Positions 16,582 through 26,467 of a stretch of DNA of 64,000 nucleotides are shown here, in pieces. The DNA lies in assembly GCF_034627025.1 (NCBI RefSeq), contig NZ_CP141048.1, positions 3,360,001 through 3,424,000 on the forward strand, written 5' to 3'. This DNA is from Microvirga lotononidis. Its GTDB lineage: Bacteria; Pseudomonadota; Alphaproteobacteria; Rhizobiales; Beijerinckiaceae. Under the pieces are notes generated by a model. It was given only the letters and a program-made list of their open reading frames with translations, was not told where the DNA came from and did not search any database. Position numbers and translations under genes: made by a program. The first letter of the stretch is position 1; each line of letters starts with the position of its first letter.

Positions 16582-17664
16582 TTAAGGACTTGGCGCCTTC
16601 TGTTTGTCGTTGCCGGTTTCGCCTGGGACCTCCGTGTGTTCTCCAAGGGTCTCGCGCACGTAGAGCTTCTTGACCAGCACATAGGCGACCACGGCAAGGG
16701 GGAAGCCGAAGATCAGGCCGAATGCGCCGAACAGGGCGCTGCCGATCAGGATGGCGAACAATGCCAGAGCGGGAGGGATGCTGATGACGCTGCGTGCCAC
16801 GAGCGGGAAGATGACGTTGCCTTCGAGCTGCTGAATGACGATGACCGCGAGCACCGTCCAGAGCGCCGTCTCTCCGCTCACGCCGAAGGCGATCAGGACG
16901 GCCGGGAGCGCTCCAAGAATCGGACCGAGGAACGGGATGAAGTCGGCCAAGCCCGCGATGAGCCCGAGGGCGATGGACGAGGGCAGTCCGATCAGCCAGA
17001 AGGCGATCGTTGAGAGGATCGCCACGCAGGACATGGCGATCAGCTGGGCCGTCAGCCACAGCCTCAGCGCCTGCCCGGATGCCTGCAGAGAGCTCTCCAC
17101 GCGGGCGTGATGGCGGATCGGGAAGAGCTTGACGAAGCCTTGTTCGTAGAGACGGGGCGCGGCCGCGATGTAGAGGCCCGCGAGCACCACCAGGGCGAAG
17201 TCGGCGAGCCCATTGAGGATAGCGCCGCCGATCCCGGCAAGACGCGCCGCCATTCCGCCGACGGGGGCGTTGCTCATGATTTCGGACAGATCGTCGCTGA
17301 CGGCGCCGAGGCCGAGCTGCTTGGCGAAATTGTCGATGGCGAGGGGAAGTTGTTCGACCACGTTCGAGAACTGTGACCGCACCTGCGTTCCGAACAGCGC
17401 GACGATAGCGAGGAACACCGCAAAGATGATGAGAGCGGCAACGGTCAGGCTCCAGCGTTCGGGAACCTTGAGGTAGCGCACGAGCGCATCCGAGGCTGCA
17501 TGCAGGAGGATCGCCACGAGAACGGACCCGAAGGCGAGAAGGAGAACGTCCGACAGCTTCCACAGCAGGAGGGCCAGCACAGCTATGCCGAGCACGATGA
17601 GAGTTTTACGGACGAACTCCGCGTCTCCCATGAGCCCCCGAACGGAACGGTTCTGATCATCCAT
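16582..17664 (-). CDS. AI-2E family transporter (YdiK/PerM-like permease)
   Basis: A 360-aa inner membrane protein with about seven or eight hydrophobic segments, including paired helices at the start (LIVLGIAVLALLLWKLSDVL, LLAFGSVLVAILLHAA) and a hydrophilic loop in the middle. The segments GLADFIPFLGPILGALPAVLIAF and QLEGNVIFPLVARSVISIPPAL are the family signature. Members were named for AI-2 export, but substrates are mostly unproven and some export Na+ or other solutes. It is monocistronic. Confidence 0.92.
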   Translation of the reverse strand: MDDQNRSVRGLMGDAEFVRKTLIVLGIAVLALLLWKLSDVLLLAFGSVLVAILLHAASDALVRYLKVPERWSLTVAALIIFAVFLAIVALFGTQVRSQFSNVVEQLPLAIDNFAKQLGLGAVSDDLSEIMSNAPVGGMAARLAGIGGAILNGLADFALVVLAGLYIAAAPRLYEQGFVKLFPIRHHARVESSLQASGQALRLWLTAQLIAMSCVAILSTIAFWLIGLPSSIALGLIAGLADFIPFLGPILGALPAVLIAFGVSGETALWTVLAVIVIQQLEGNVIFPLVARSVISIPPALALFAILIGSALFGAFGLIFGFPLAVVAYVLVKKLYVRETLGEHTEVPGETGNDKQKAPSP

Positions 17665-17856
17665 CGTTTACGCCTCACCTTTGCCCTTGGGACAATCGAG
17701 GCGGCCGAGCTCGGTTCCCTTTGTGGGTAGCGATGTATAGATCGGCTAACTAACCTCCCCATTTCGCGTATAAAGCGAGCTTTATTTCAGTCACGTAATC
17801 GCCGTCGCGGAACGGATTTGCGTATTCATGGTTAATGTGACATGGAGGGAATGGAA

Positions 17857-17934
17857 ATGACCTCACAAGTCATCTGTTTTGTTCTTGGCACTTTGTTTCC
17901 GCTTGCTACGGTTGGTTGGCTGTTCATGCATTGA
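17857..17934 (+). CDS. Possible 25-aa single-span membrane protein
   Basis: An ATG at 17857 follows GGAGGGA with a 6-base spacer, an excellent ribosome site, and opens a 25-codon frame (MTSQVICFVLGTLFPLATVG, then WLFMH) that is hydrophobic throughout. A bidirectional terminator follows about 70 bases downstream. The match of start signal, hydrophobicity and terminator is suggestive, but so short a frame could arise by chance. Confidence 0.35.
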   Translation: MTSQVICFVLGTLFPLATVGWLFMH

Positions 17935-18001
17935 GGGGCGTCAATAGTAGTTTTATTCACGGAATTGATGTGTCGGCATTGCGTTCAAGTCCCGCGTAAC
18001 G

Positions 18002-18033
18002 AAAAGCCCACCTGAGACAACAGGTGGGCTTTT
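18002..18033. terminator. Bidirectional rho-independent terminator
   Basis: A perfect 13-bp inverted repeat AAAAGCCCACCTG / CAGGTGGGCTTTT with a 6-base loop. Its A and T tracts allow it to work in both directions, ending the minus-strand glycine zipper gene and the region with the small plus-strand ORF. Confidence 0.9.
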
Positions 18034-18056
18034 CGTCGTCTTGGATCCTGCGGGCG

Positions 18057-18371
18057 TCAGCGGATCACCTCCGTGCAGGCCTGATTGCCATAAGTGTCGA
18101 CCGTGCAGGTCCGCTGCCTGATGGAACCGGTCGTTGTCGCATCGGGGACGAGGATGACATTCGGGCCGGACTGGGCCCGGGCGTTCTGTTCGGCCAGACC
18201 GCCCGCGATGCCGCCGACGCCGGCTCCGACGACAGCCCCTACGGGTCCGCCCACGATGGCGCCGGTGACCGCGCCGGTTGCAACGCCGGCAGCAGTACCC
18301 TCCTGCGCCGAGGCAAATTGCGGAGCAATGACAAGAGACGCGGCGGCGACGAGGAAAGCAAATCTACGCAT
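18057..18371 (-). CDS. Secreted glycine zipper protein
   Basis: A 104-aa protein with a signal peptide (RFAFLVAAASLVIAPQFASA) and a glycine zipper core (GVATGAVTGAIVGGPVGAVV, then GAGVGGIAGGLAEQ), which packs helices in or on the outer membrane. The C-terminus (TCTVDTYGNQACTEVIR) has two Cys likely to form a disulfide and is a common ending in rhizobial glycine zipper proteins. A second glycine zipper protein, a lipoprotein, is at 29091. Confidence 0.85.
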   Translation of the reverse strand: MRRFAFLVAAASLVIAPQFASAQEGTAAGVATGAVTGAIVGGPVGAVVGAGVGGIAGGLAEQNARAQSGPNVILVPDATTTGSIRQRTCTVDTYGNQACTEVIR

Positions 18372-18457
18372 AACTCATTCCTGAAGCAGTTATTACTATG
18401 AATATAAACGCAACTGTTATGCTTCAGGTTCCGGAAGCGGAAATGGGGCAGGTGCTT

Positions 18458-19048
18458 CTACTTCGTCACAGCTGCGGCGCGCTTGGTCAGTTCTTTTCTA
18501 AGATTTTCTGGAAGTTCAAGGCCGGTCAGTCGCCAGGTGGCGTTGCTCAGGCGGAGGGTCATCCTGAACTGCTGACCCTTCGGCCGATCCGCCGGGAGCG
18601 GGATGGTGATGGCGCGGAAGCCTTGCGTCTCCGAGAGGATGAATGTTCGCCAGGCCTGTTCGAGGGATGCGGCATCGAATCTCAAAGGAATGAGCAGCCC
18701 GTTGCCGATTGCCGCTCCTTCGTATTGCTGCAACCGTCCATCGTCGAGAAGATCCATGAGGGCCTGCGGCGTGATGAGCTCCTCGAGAACCGGGTTGAGC
18801 GTTGCGGTTCCTGCCTGGGCGGCTGTCTGCGGGTCCAGGCCACCGAGATCCTGGGTCTTGAGGAACTGGCCCAAGATCTGCCGTGCGAGGGAGGCGCGAA
18901 GCGCGCTGAAGTTCACCCGCTCGACGATCCTGTCCATGTCCTTGGCCTCGACGGCCCGTGACAGATCGTAGAGCGCCACGAAAGGCGAGACCATGAAGAT
19001 GGCCCAGGCCAGAAGGAGGAGAAAGCTGATCCGCAGGGTCCAGCGCAT
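18458..19048 (-). CDS. DUF2939 domain-containing protein
   Basis: A 196-aa protein with an N-terminal membrane anchor (ISFLLLLAWAIFMVSPFVALYDL) followed at once by the DUF2939 signature (LSRAVEAKDMDRIVERVNFSALRASL). The rest is a periplasmic domain whose role is unknown. It is monocistronic on the minus strand. Confidence 0.87.
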   Translation of the reverse strand: MRWTLRISFLLLLAWAIFMVSPFVALYDLSRAVEAKDMDRIVERVNFSALRASLARQILGQFLKTQDLGGLDPQTAAQAGTATLNPVLEELITPQALMDLLDDGRLQQYEGAAIGNGLLIPLRFDAASLEQAWRTFILSETQGFRAITIPLPADRPKGQQFRMTLRLSNATWRLTGLELPENLRKELTKRAAAVTK

Positions 19049-19161
19049 CGTTCAGGACGAGCCTATGAGTTGAAGGGAATGAATTGCCGTAGAGTTGGAA
19101 CCGTCAGGAATGGAGTATCGACTTGAATGAATCCATGTGGGGACGAGCAGCGCAATAAAAA

Positions 19162-19190
19162 AGGGCGACCCGAAGGTCGCCCTCTTGGAG
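19162..19190 (-). terminator. Rho-independent terminator after the TRAP binding protein gene
   Basis: A perfect 9-bp stem AGGGCGACC / GGTCGCCCT (19162-19170 and 19175-19183, loop CGAA). On the minus strand it is followed by TTTTTTATT at 19161-19153. It lies about 20 bases after the stop at 19208. Confidence 0.88.
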
Positions 19191-19207
19191 ATTGGCTTCA
19201 AGGAAGA

Positions 19208-20299
<1,092 letters not shown>

Positions 20300-20430
20300 T
20301 TATTCCTCTCTGGATCGTGACTTTTGTCACTTGGGCCCTATTGACACTAAATTCGGTTGCGTCCGCAAGAAGCCTGGCGGCTCTATCGACTAATGATCTA
20401 TTCGCCTTGTGAAAACGCGCTCGACCCTGC

Positions 20431-21927
20431 TCAGGAAAGCGGCACGTCGATGGCGCAGGCGACCCCGTCCGGATCGTAGCTCAGGCGCACGACGCCGTTC
20501 AGCTCCCGCGCCATGCCGTCCTGGATCAGTCGCGACCCGAACCCCTTGCGGGAGGGAGGTTCGACGGGCGGACCGCCGGACTCTCTCCAGTGCAGAGACA
20601 GGCGCGGCCCGATCGGATCAGTGATGACCGACCACGATAGGCGGACCTTGCCCGATCCATTGCTCAGGGCGCCGTATTTGAGGGCATTGGTGAAAAGCTC
20701 GTGCAGGACCATGGAGAGGCTGAGGGCCATCGGGGGCGAGACCCGAAGGTCGGGGCCTTCGGTCTCGATGCGGCTGCATCCCGCCTCGCCGGTCCGGTAG
20801 GGCATGCACGCCTCGGCCAGAACGTCCGAGAACGCAGCCCCCTCCCAGTTCTCCCGCGTCAGCACGTCATGGGCGCGCGCGAGGGCGAACAGGCGCGCCT
20901 CGAAGGTGGCGCAGGCGGAAGGCGAGGGCTGTGCGTTCTGCGTCCCGGCTCCGCGAAAGCTCTGCGCCGCCAGGGACTGGACCGTCGCAAGCGTGTTCTT
21001 CACCCGATGGTTCAACTCGTTGAGCAGAAGCCGTTGATGCTCTTCGGCGCGCTTCTGATCGGTGATGTCGATCTGGATCCCGTCCCAGACGATCCTGCCG
21101 TTCGGAAGCCTGCGAGGCGCATCGACGATGCGCTGCCAGCGGATCTCGCCGGTCTCGGCGTGGCGGATGGCGAACTCGATGTCGAGGGGCTTGAGCTGCG
21201 CATGCGCTTCCAGCTGCGCCCGATAGACGGGTTCGCGGAACTCGGGGAGGATGAGGTCGAAGAGAAGATTCTGATCGCCCGGGACTTTTTCAGCAGGGAC
21301 GCCGTTGAGCCGCTCGCAGCTGGCGGAGACGTAGATGAAGCGCCGGCCTTCGTAACCGACGCCGTTGTCCATCTGATAGACCATGCCGAGGGGGAGATTG
21401 TCGGCCAGGGCGCTGACCTGCGCGTGACGCTCGCGCATCTCCTCCTCGGCACGGCGGCGCTCCGTCCAGTCGCGGAAGCTTATGCCGAGGCCGTCTCGAT
21501 AGGGAAAAACGCGGAATTCCAGATAATGCCCCTGGCGCCCGACGGCTTCGGTCTCGAAGGATTGCGCCTGCCCGGAAGCGAGCACCTCCTCGTAGCGCTG
21601 CCTGAGTTCGGTGCCCTCGAAGCCGGGGAACACGTCCCAGATCACCCTGCGCAGCATGGAATGGCGCGGCTCTCCGAAAAAGCACTCCGCCGCGCGGTTG
21701 ATGTAGCTGAAGCGCCATTGATCATCGAGGGAGTAGAACGCGTCGCCGATGCCTTCGAGAACGACGGCGAGCTGCGCCTGCACCTTCGATTCGATCGTAT
21801 GGGCGAGTGCCTGTTGCAGGGCGCTGTTCGGTGGGCCGTAGGATCGCTCGGACACCGAAGCCGCGAGATCGCCGGTGAGTTGCTCCAGATCGACGGTTGA
21901 GGTCAAAGCGGTGCCGGGCATGTGCAT
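20431..21927 (-). CDS. PAS-domain sensor histidine kinase, HWE family
   Basis: A 498-aa soluble kinase with no membrane segment. Two PAS domains (about residues 50-165 and 175-295, ending in ISFRDWTERRRAEEEM and IQIDITDQKRAEEHQ) precede a HWE-type kinase core: phospho-acceptor His in LLLNELNHRVKNTLATVQSL, HELFTNALKYGALS and LHWRESGGPPV (the W-x-E of the family), then GFGSRLI. HWE kinases often act in light, general stress or motility signalling through unlinked response regulators. No response regulator is adjacent. Start at 21927; an ATG two codons later is equally possible. Confidence 0.93.
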   Translation of the reverse strand: MHMPGTALTSTVDLEQLTGDLAASVSERSYGPPNSALQQALAHTIESKVQAQLAVVLEGIGDAFYSLDDQWRFSYINRAAECFFGEPRHSMLRRVIWDVFPGFEGTELRQRYEEVLASGQAQSFETEAVGRQGHYLEFRVFPYRDGLGISFRDWTERRRAEEEMRERHAQVSALADNLPLGMVYQMDNGVGYEGRRFIYVSASCERLNGVPAEKVPGDQNLLFDLILPEFREPVYRAQLEAHAQLKPLDIEFAIRHAETGEIRWQRIVDAPRRLPNGRIVWDGIQIDITDQKRAEEHQRLLLNELNHRVKNTLATVQSLAAQSFRGAGTQNAQPSPSACATFEARLFALARAHDVLTRENWEGAAFSDVLAEACMPYRTGEAGCSRIETEGPDLRVSPPMALSLSMVLHELFTNALKYGALSNGSGKVRLSWSVITDPIGPRLSLHWRESGGPPVEPPSRKGFGSRLIQDGMARELNGVVRLSYDPDGVACAIDVPLS

Positions 21928-22049
21928 TGATGAAACATAATCACGAAACGACAGCTAACGCAACGTTTCTACGTTTCAAGGGGCATTCGCTCTGTGATTT
22001 GTGCCGGCTTCCCGTCCGATCGTCAGGAATGCAGGTCGTCCGCCGCGAA

Positions 22050-22244
22050 TCAGGATTCCGGCTGAGCCTGGCCCTTGTCGAAGTTCGGGTTCTTCGGAAC
22101 GCTGAAGGCCTCCGCGGCGCAGATCAGCATGAACAGGGCGATGACGCCGCTGATCTCGGCCACGCTCACGAGGATGGAAGAAGGATCGCCCAGATAAGCG
22201 AAAGCGCCCATGACGAGCGCGGAAACAGCAGCCCAAAAGAGCAT
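22050..22244 (-). CDS. Small two-span membrane protein
   Basis: A 64-aa protein with two hydrophobic helices (MLFWAAVSALVMGAFAYLG and VSVAEISGVIALFMLICAAE) and a polar C-terminus. The ATG at 22244 follows GGGAGAAGG, which decides the start over an upstream ATG at 22280. No family is recognised. Confidence 0.6.
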   Translation of the reverse strand: MLFWAAVSALVMGAFAYLGDPSSILVSVAEISGVIALFMLICAAEAFSVPKNPNFDKGQAQPES

Positions 22245-22403
22245 GGGCCTTCTCCCCTGCGATGCTTGATGCGCACACATAACGGCTTAGGTCCCCATAA
22301 GTTCCTAGAGCCGGGCTGAAAGATTCCTGAAACATGTCGTTACGGCAAGGGGGTAACGCCCTAATTCCCGACATTCGGTGAACTTTTTCAATTCGGACGT
22401 CCC

Positions 22404-23435
22404 ATGCGCCCCCTCATTCATCGAATTGTCCGAGATCTCGACGCTCCGGATCCCTCGCTCCTGGCGGCCGCGCGGCAAGCCGCGGCGCGGGGTGAGGGTG
22501 CCCATGGGGCGCTCCTCGCGCGCATTCCCGCCTTTCAGGCCATCGAGCAGGCGCCGCCGAAGCAGCCGCATCCCAGGTCCGGTTCGTTGAGGATCGCGGC
22601 CTTCAATAGCGAGCGCCTGAAGGATCGGCCGGCGGTCCGCCGCCTCATGAGCCGGGCCGGCGCCCAGATCGTGCTCCTCAGCGAGGTCGATCTCGGCATG
22701 GCCCGCTCCGGCAACACGCACAATGTCCGCGATCTCATCGCCGGAACGGGGGAGGGCTATCTCTACGGCGTCGAGTTCGTGGAACTGGATCTCGGAGACC
22801 AGCAGGAGATGCGCGACCATGCGGGCGAGCGGAACGCCCGCAGCCTCCATGGCAATGCCATCGTGAGCGGAATGGCCCTGGAGGAGCCGCACCTGATTCC
22901 CCTTGAGGAGACCGGGCTCTGGTTCTCGGGCTTCAAGGGCGCGCAACGCCGAATCGGCGGGCGGATGGCGCTCGCAGCCCGCGTGTCTGGTGCGCCCAAG
23001 CCGCTCTGGATCGTCTCCACACATCTCGAGAGCAAGACCGATCCGGCGGATCGTCGGGCACAGATCCAGACCCTTCTGCACGCCCTCGATGCCATCGCGC
23101 CGAACGAGCCCTGCGTCATCGGCGGGGACTTCAACACCAAGGCCCTGCCGCGCGGAGAGAGCGAACGGCACTTCCTGCTCGATGCGCCCGAACGCGACGA
23201 GCCGCTGTTCGCCGACCTGCTGGCTGCGGGCTTCGCGTGGCAGGGCGCGAATCTGGCTCTGCCGACGCAGACGCCGGGGCGGACGAACAAGCACAAGCCA
23301 CCCTTCGCAAAGCTCGACTGGCTGGTCGTGCGCGGTCTCACGGCCGCGCATCCGCAGATCGTGCCGGCGCAGGACGAGCAGGGCAGGGCGCTGTCGGATC
23401 ACGAGATGATCACGGTCGATGTGAGCTTCGGGTGA
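22404..23435 (+). CDS. Endonuclease/exonuclease/phosphatase family protein
   Basis: A 343-aa member of the EEP superfamily of metal-dependent phosphodiesterases and phosphatases. The N-terminal metal site is LRIAAFNSERLKD (Asn) with Glu in VLLSEVD, the middle shows HGNAIVS, and the C-terminal site is GGDFNTKAL and SDHEMITVDV, all conserved in the fold. There is no signal peptide. The first 60 residues precede the domain and are poorly conserved in character. DNA, lipid or other substrate cannot be told apart here. It is the last chromosomal gene before the GTA cluster. Confidence 0.88.
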   Translation: MRPLIHRIVRDLDAPDPSLLAAARQAAARGEGAHGALLARIPAFQAIEQAPPKQPHPRSGSLRIAAFNSERLKDRPAVRRLMSRAGAQIVLLSEVDLGMARSGNTHNVRDLIAGTGEGYLYGVEFVELDLGDQQEMRDHAGERNARSLHGNAIVSGMALEEPHLIPLEETGLWFSGFKGAQRRIGGRMALAARVSGAPKPLWIVSTHLESKTDPADRRAQIQTLLHALDAIAPNEPCVIGGDFNTKALPRGESERHFLLDAPERDEPLFADLLAAGFAWQGANLALPTQTPGRTNKHKPPFAKLDWLVVRGLTAAHPQIVPAQDEQGRALSDHEMITVDVSFG

Positions 23436-23807
23436 GCGATCGTTTGAGAATTCTATAGTAAAGTCAGGGTCTTGGTGTGGCGCGCGTCGCAGCGTACACT
23501 AGACCTTAGTAAGACCGTGCAAGCATTCAGTCGAGATCATCTTGAGCCCTCGGTGTAGCTTGACGCTTCGACATGGATGTTTTTGTTTAATTTATCGTAT
23601 GTTCCAATTTTGATCGCGCCGGAGTGTAACATCATCCTACTATCTGTCGGCTAGGAGAACTTTCCGTAAACATTCCTGAAATGGGAAGAGATTCGATCCG
23701 TCGGCGCCGACTCGCTCTTCGGCTGTGGATGAAAGCCCACGCGAAACGGGATGGGACAGCGCAAACCCTTATTGTGCCTCGCGTCGCCGCAATGTTTCAA
23801 AATCACC
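23436..23807. other. Non-coding flank upstream of the GTA cluster
   Basis: About 370 bases, AT-rich in the middle (TTTTTGTTTAATTTATCG at about 23580), without a convincing ORF. I looked for CtrA full sites (TTAA-N7-TTAA), since CtrA controls RcGTA, and found none. Confidence 0.4.
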
Positions 23808-23836
23808 TTGACAGCGTGACGCTCTTAGAGTACAAA
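23808..23836 (+). promoter_or_regulatory. Strong sigma-70-type promoter before the GTA cluster
   Basis: TTGACA at 23808-23813 and TACAAA at 23831-23836 with an exact 17-base spacer. Transcription would begin near 23843, about 95 bases before the terminase small subunit gene, and would meet a terminator at 23896-23928. Confidence 0.6.
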
Positions 23837-23895
23837 ACGTGAACACTGACGAAGTGTGAATGCAGCCCCCGCATCACGGTTTCGGTGTTCCTTCA

Positions 23896-23928
23896 CCGCC
23901 CAGAGCCTCCGCCTGGGCGGTTTTTTAT
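23896..23928 (+). terminator. Rho-independent terminator inside the GTA leader
   Basis: A perfect 8-bp stem CCGCCCAG / CTGGGCGG (23896-23903 and 23913-23920) followed by TTTTTTATT. It lies between the promoter at 23808 and the terminase start at 23939, so it could attenuate the GTA operon or end an RNA of roughly 85 bases. Confidence 0.85.
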
Positions 23929-23938
23929 TGGCTTAATC

Positions 23939-24487
23939 ATGCCCCAGAGAATCGAAGTCACCGACGAGCAGAGACAGCAGGCCTGGGAGATCTATGCCCG
24001 CCAGCCAAGCAAGCATCTGCCGGACATTCAGGAATTCCTCGGCGTCAGCGCAGGCACCTTCGTGCGGATGCGCCAGCGCTGGGGCTGGCCGTCGCGTCAG
24101 GTCGCGCTCAATGAAAACGCCTTGACCAAGGCCGCGAAGAACGAGGGCGGCGTCGCGGGTCTTCACAGGGCCGCTGCGGCATCCGTCAACGATGCGGCCC
24201 GGGCTCTCGCCCAGGCGACCCGCGTGCAGATCGACGCGCTCATGGACGAGCAGCGTACCGGACGCGCCAAGGATCACGACAAGACGGCCCGACGGCTCGC
24301 CTCCTACGCCAAGACGCTGGCGTCCGCCCGGGCCCTTCTTGAACAGGAAGGCTCACCGCTCGATGACAGCGAGCATCACGATAAACCACGACGCAGCCTC
24401 CACGAGCTGCGCGACGAACTTGCTCACCATCTTAACCGGGTTATTGCGGAAGAGGAGGCTCGCGGATGCGACGGCATCCTGGTCTGA
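23939..24487 (+). CDS. Terminase small subunit-like protein (GTA g1)
   Basis: A 182-aa protein at the position of RcGTA g1. The N-terminus (VTDEQRQQAWEIYARQPSKH...IQEFLGVSAGTFVRMRQRWGWP) is a helix-turn-helix, as expected for DNA recognition by small terminase; the centre and C-terminus are helical and charged (RRSLHELRDELAHHLNRV). I chose the ATG at 23939 because the upstream frame passes through the terminator stem. It overlaps the large terminase frame. Assignment rests on position and the HTH. Confidence 0.75.
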   Translation: MPQRIEVTDEQRQQAWEIYARQPSKHLPDIQEFLGVSAGTFVRMRQRWGWPSRQVALNENALTKAAKNEGGVAGLHRAAAASVNDAARALAQATRVQIDALMDEQRTGRAKDHDKTARRLASYAKTLASARALLEQEGSPLDDSEHHDKPRRSLHELRDELAHHLNRVIAEEEARGCDGILV

Positions 24488-25748
24488 AGACGATTTCGAA
24501 CAGGTTCTGCGCCATTGGCCGATCCGTTGCCGGCCCGAGCAGCGGCTGCCGGGACTGGCACGCCAGCATGAGCCCTGGACGACATGGCTCATGCTCGGCG
24601 GGCGAGGGGCGGGCAAGACCCGTACCGGCGCCGAATGGGTGCGCGGCATCGCGCTCAGGCAGCCCGACTTCGCTCATCAATCGTCACGGCGCATCGCACT
24701 GATCGGCGAGACCTTTTCGGATGCGCGCAATGTGATGGTGGAAGGCCCCGCGGGCATTCTTTCCATCCATGCGCGTCATGAACGCCCCGCCTGGTCGCCG
24801 TCCTTGCGCAAGCTCGAATGGCCGAACGGCGCTGTGGCTCATGTGTTCTCGGCGGAGGATCCGGATTCCCTGCGCGGCCCGCAATTCGACGCCGCCTGGG
24901 CCGACGAGCTCGCCAAATGGAAGCACGTGGAGGAGACCTGGGACATGCTGCAGTTCGGTCTTCGCCTCGGTGAGCATCCGCGCCAGATGGTGACGACGAC
25001 GCCACGGCCGATTCCGCTCATCAAGCGCTTCCTCGCCGATCCGTCGGTGGCGGTGTCGCGGGTGCGCACGTCCGACAACGCGGAGAACTTGGCGCCCGTC
25101 TTTCTCGATACGGTCCTGCGCCGCTATGCGGGCACGCGTCTCGGTCGTCAGGAACTCGACGGCGACATCATCGAGGATCGTCCCGATGCCTTGTGGACCC
25201 GCGACATGATCGAGGCGAGCCGGATCGCCGCCGTGCCTGCACTCGCGCGCATCGTCGTCGCGGTCGATCCGCCCGCCTCCTCGTCGAAGCGTGCCGATTC
25301 CTGCGGGATCGTTGCGGCCGGCATGGACGAGAACGGCATCGCCTACGTGCTCGACGATGCGACGGCCGCGCACCTGAAGCCGCCGGAATGGGCCGCGAAG
25401 GCCGTGGCGCTTTACCGGCGCCTTGAAGCCGACGCGCTCGTCGTCGAGACGAACCAGGGCGGCGAGATGGCGACCGGCGTGATCCGCGAAGTCGATCCGT
25501 CCGTGCCTGTCATCGGCGTGCGCGCGACGCGCGGCAAGTATCTGCGCGCCGAGCCGGTTTCGGTGCTCTACGCGCAGAGCCGCGTGCGCCACGTGGGCGC
25601 GCTGCCGGAACTGGAAGACGAGCTGTGTGACTTCGGTCCCGGCGGCCTCACCTCCGGCCGCTCGCCCGATCGCATGGACGCGCTCGTCTGGGCGCTCACC
25701 GAACTGATGCTGAGGGAAAAGCGTGAGCCGAGGGTGCGGATGTTGTGA
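24363..25748 (+). CDS. Terminase large subunit (GTA g2), DNA-packaging ATPase-nuclease
   Basis: A motor protein of about 461 aa that cuts and packs DNA into preformed heads. Walker A is GGRGAGKT (residues 79-86), Walker B lies in FDAAWADELAKW, and the C-terminal RNase H-like nuclease domain shows RIVVAVDPPASSSK and VVETNQGGEMATGVI. The TWLMLGGRGAGKTRTGAEWV block is the usual start of GTA terminase homology. The start is uncertain: ATG 24363 overlaps g1 by 125 bases, and a TTG at 24444 would also serve. In RcGTA this protein packs short random genomic pieces. Confidence 0.93.
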   Translation: MTASITINHDAASTSCATNLLTILTGLLRKRRLADATASWSEDDFEQVLRHWPIRCRPEQRLPGLARQHEPWTTWLMLGGRGAGKTRTGAEWVRGIALRQPDFAHQSSRRIALIGETFSDARNVMVEGPAGILSIHARHERPAWSPSLRKLEWPNGAVAHVFSAEDPDSLRGPQFDAAWADELAKWKHVEETWDMLQFGLRLGEHPRQMVTTTPRPIPLIKRFLADPSVAVSRVRTSDNAENLAPVFLDTVLRRYAGTRLGRQELDGDIIEDRPDALWTRDMIEASRIAAVPALARIVVAVDPPASSSKRADSCGIVAAGMDENGIAYVLDDATAAHLKPPEWAAKAVALYRRLEADALVVETNQGGEMATGVIREVDPSVPVIGVRATRGKYLRAEPVSVLYAQSRVRHVGALPELEDELCDFGPGGLTSGRSPDRMDALVWALTELMLREKREPRVRML

Positions 25749-25767
25749 TCGAGCGGGATGTATGCCC

Positions 25768-25904
25768 GTCATTCCGGGGCGAGCAGAGCGAGAACCCGGA
25801 ACCCATCATCGCCGACGATGCAGATGGAGGCGCAACGCTGCTCGCTCTATCGGCGTATGTGGTGGCTATGGGTTCCGGGTTCCGCTGCGCGGCCCCGGAA
25901 TGAC
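25768..25904. repeat. Nested double inverted repeat (cruciform family 2)
   Basis: Outer arms GTCATTCCGGGGC / GCCCCGGAATGAC (25768-25780, 25892-25904) are a perfect 13-bp match, and inner arms AACCCGGAACCCA / TGGGTTCCGGGTT (25793-25805, 25869-25881) are another. The GTCAT...ATGAC ends resemble those of the other repeat families in this cluster. Confidence 0.85.
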
Positions 25905-26266
25905 AAAGCGAAACTAAAACGCCCCAGCCGAAGCACAGCGTTCACGCACATCTCCAGCCAGGGCGCCGTGACTCCCGTAGGGGCAAAAAGACGGAGCCAC
26001 GATGCATAAGCTATGCGGCTCCGCACGATCCTCAACGCCCTCTCATGGAGTGAGTCTTTGGAGTATCGGGCCCGAAAGGGGACACCTCTTTCGAGCGTGA
26101 TGCTTCAAGCTTCGATGAGGGAACCATTCGGAGATCGTGAATGGCGCTGCCGTTCGCCTGAAGGCCGGGGCGGATGGCAGTCCATCCGTGCCGCTCCGCC
26201 CCGCCATCTGCCTCATGTCGTCCCGAATAAACGATCAGGGCGACAGAGCTCGAGAAACTGATGGTC

Positions 26267-26302
26267 GCGCCAGCCGAGTGAGGAAACCAGCTCGGCTGGC
26301 GC
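26267..26302. repeat. Perfect 12-bp hairpin in the terminase-portal gap
   Basis: Arms GCGCCAGCCGAG / CTCGGCTGGCGC with a 12-base loop and no T tract, so it is not a normal terminator. It may be an RNA structure or a transcript stabiliser. Confidence 0.6.
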
Positions 26303-26467
26303 GTGAATGTCGCCGGATGCCCCGCAACATCCGAAGATTACTCCAGGGCCTGTGACCATCCAATGACAACCCTGCGGAAATTGCCCGCTTCTTCATCACC
26401 GCATGCGGAAGTTGTCGGCATTCTGAAATGTCGGAAGGCAAGGAGCGCGGGTGTGGCGGTCTCCCTC

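Noticed and set aside
23580..23620. A CtrA binding site before the GTA cluster
   Set aside because: One TTAA is present but no second TTAA at the required seven-base spacing.
23436..23938. An attachment site or integrase marking a prophage edge
   Set aside because: No tRNA gene, integrase or direct repeat matching 45.8-46.3 kb was seen. The cluster reads as a GTA, not an integrated prophage.
25758..26355. Short plus-strand frames in the terminase-portal gap
   Set aside because: They run through inverted repeats, lack ribosome sites and have shadow-like Arg/Ser-rich products.
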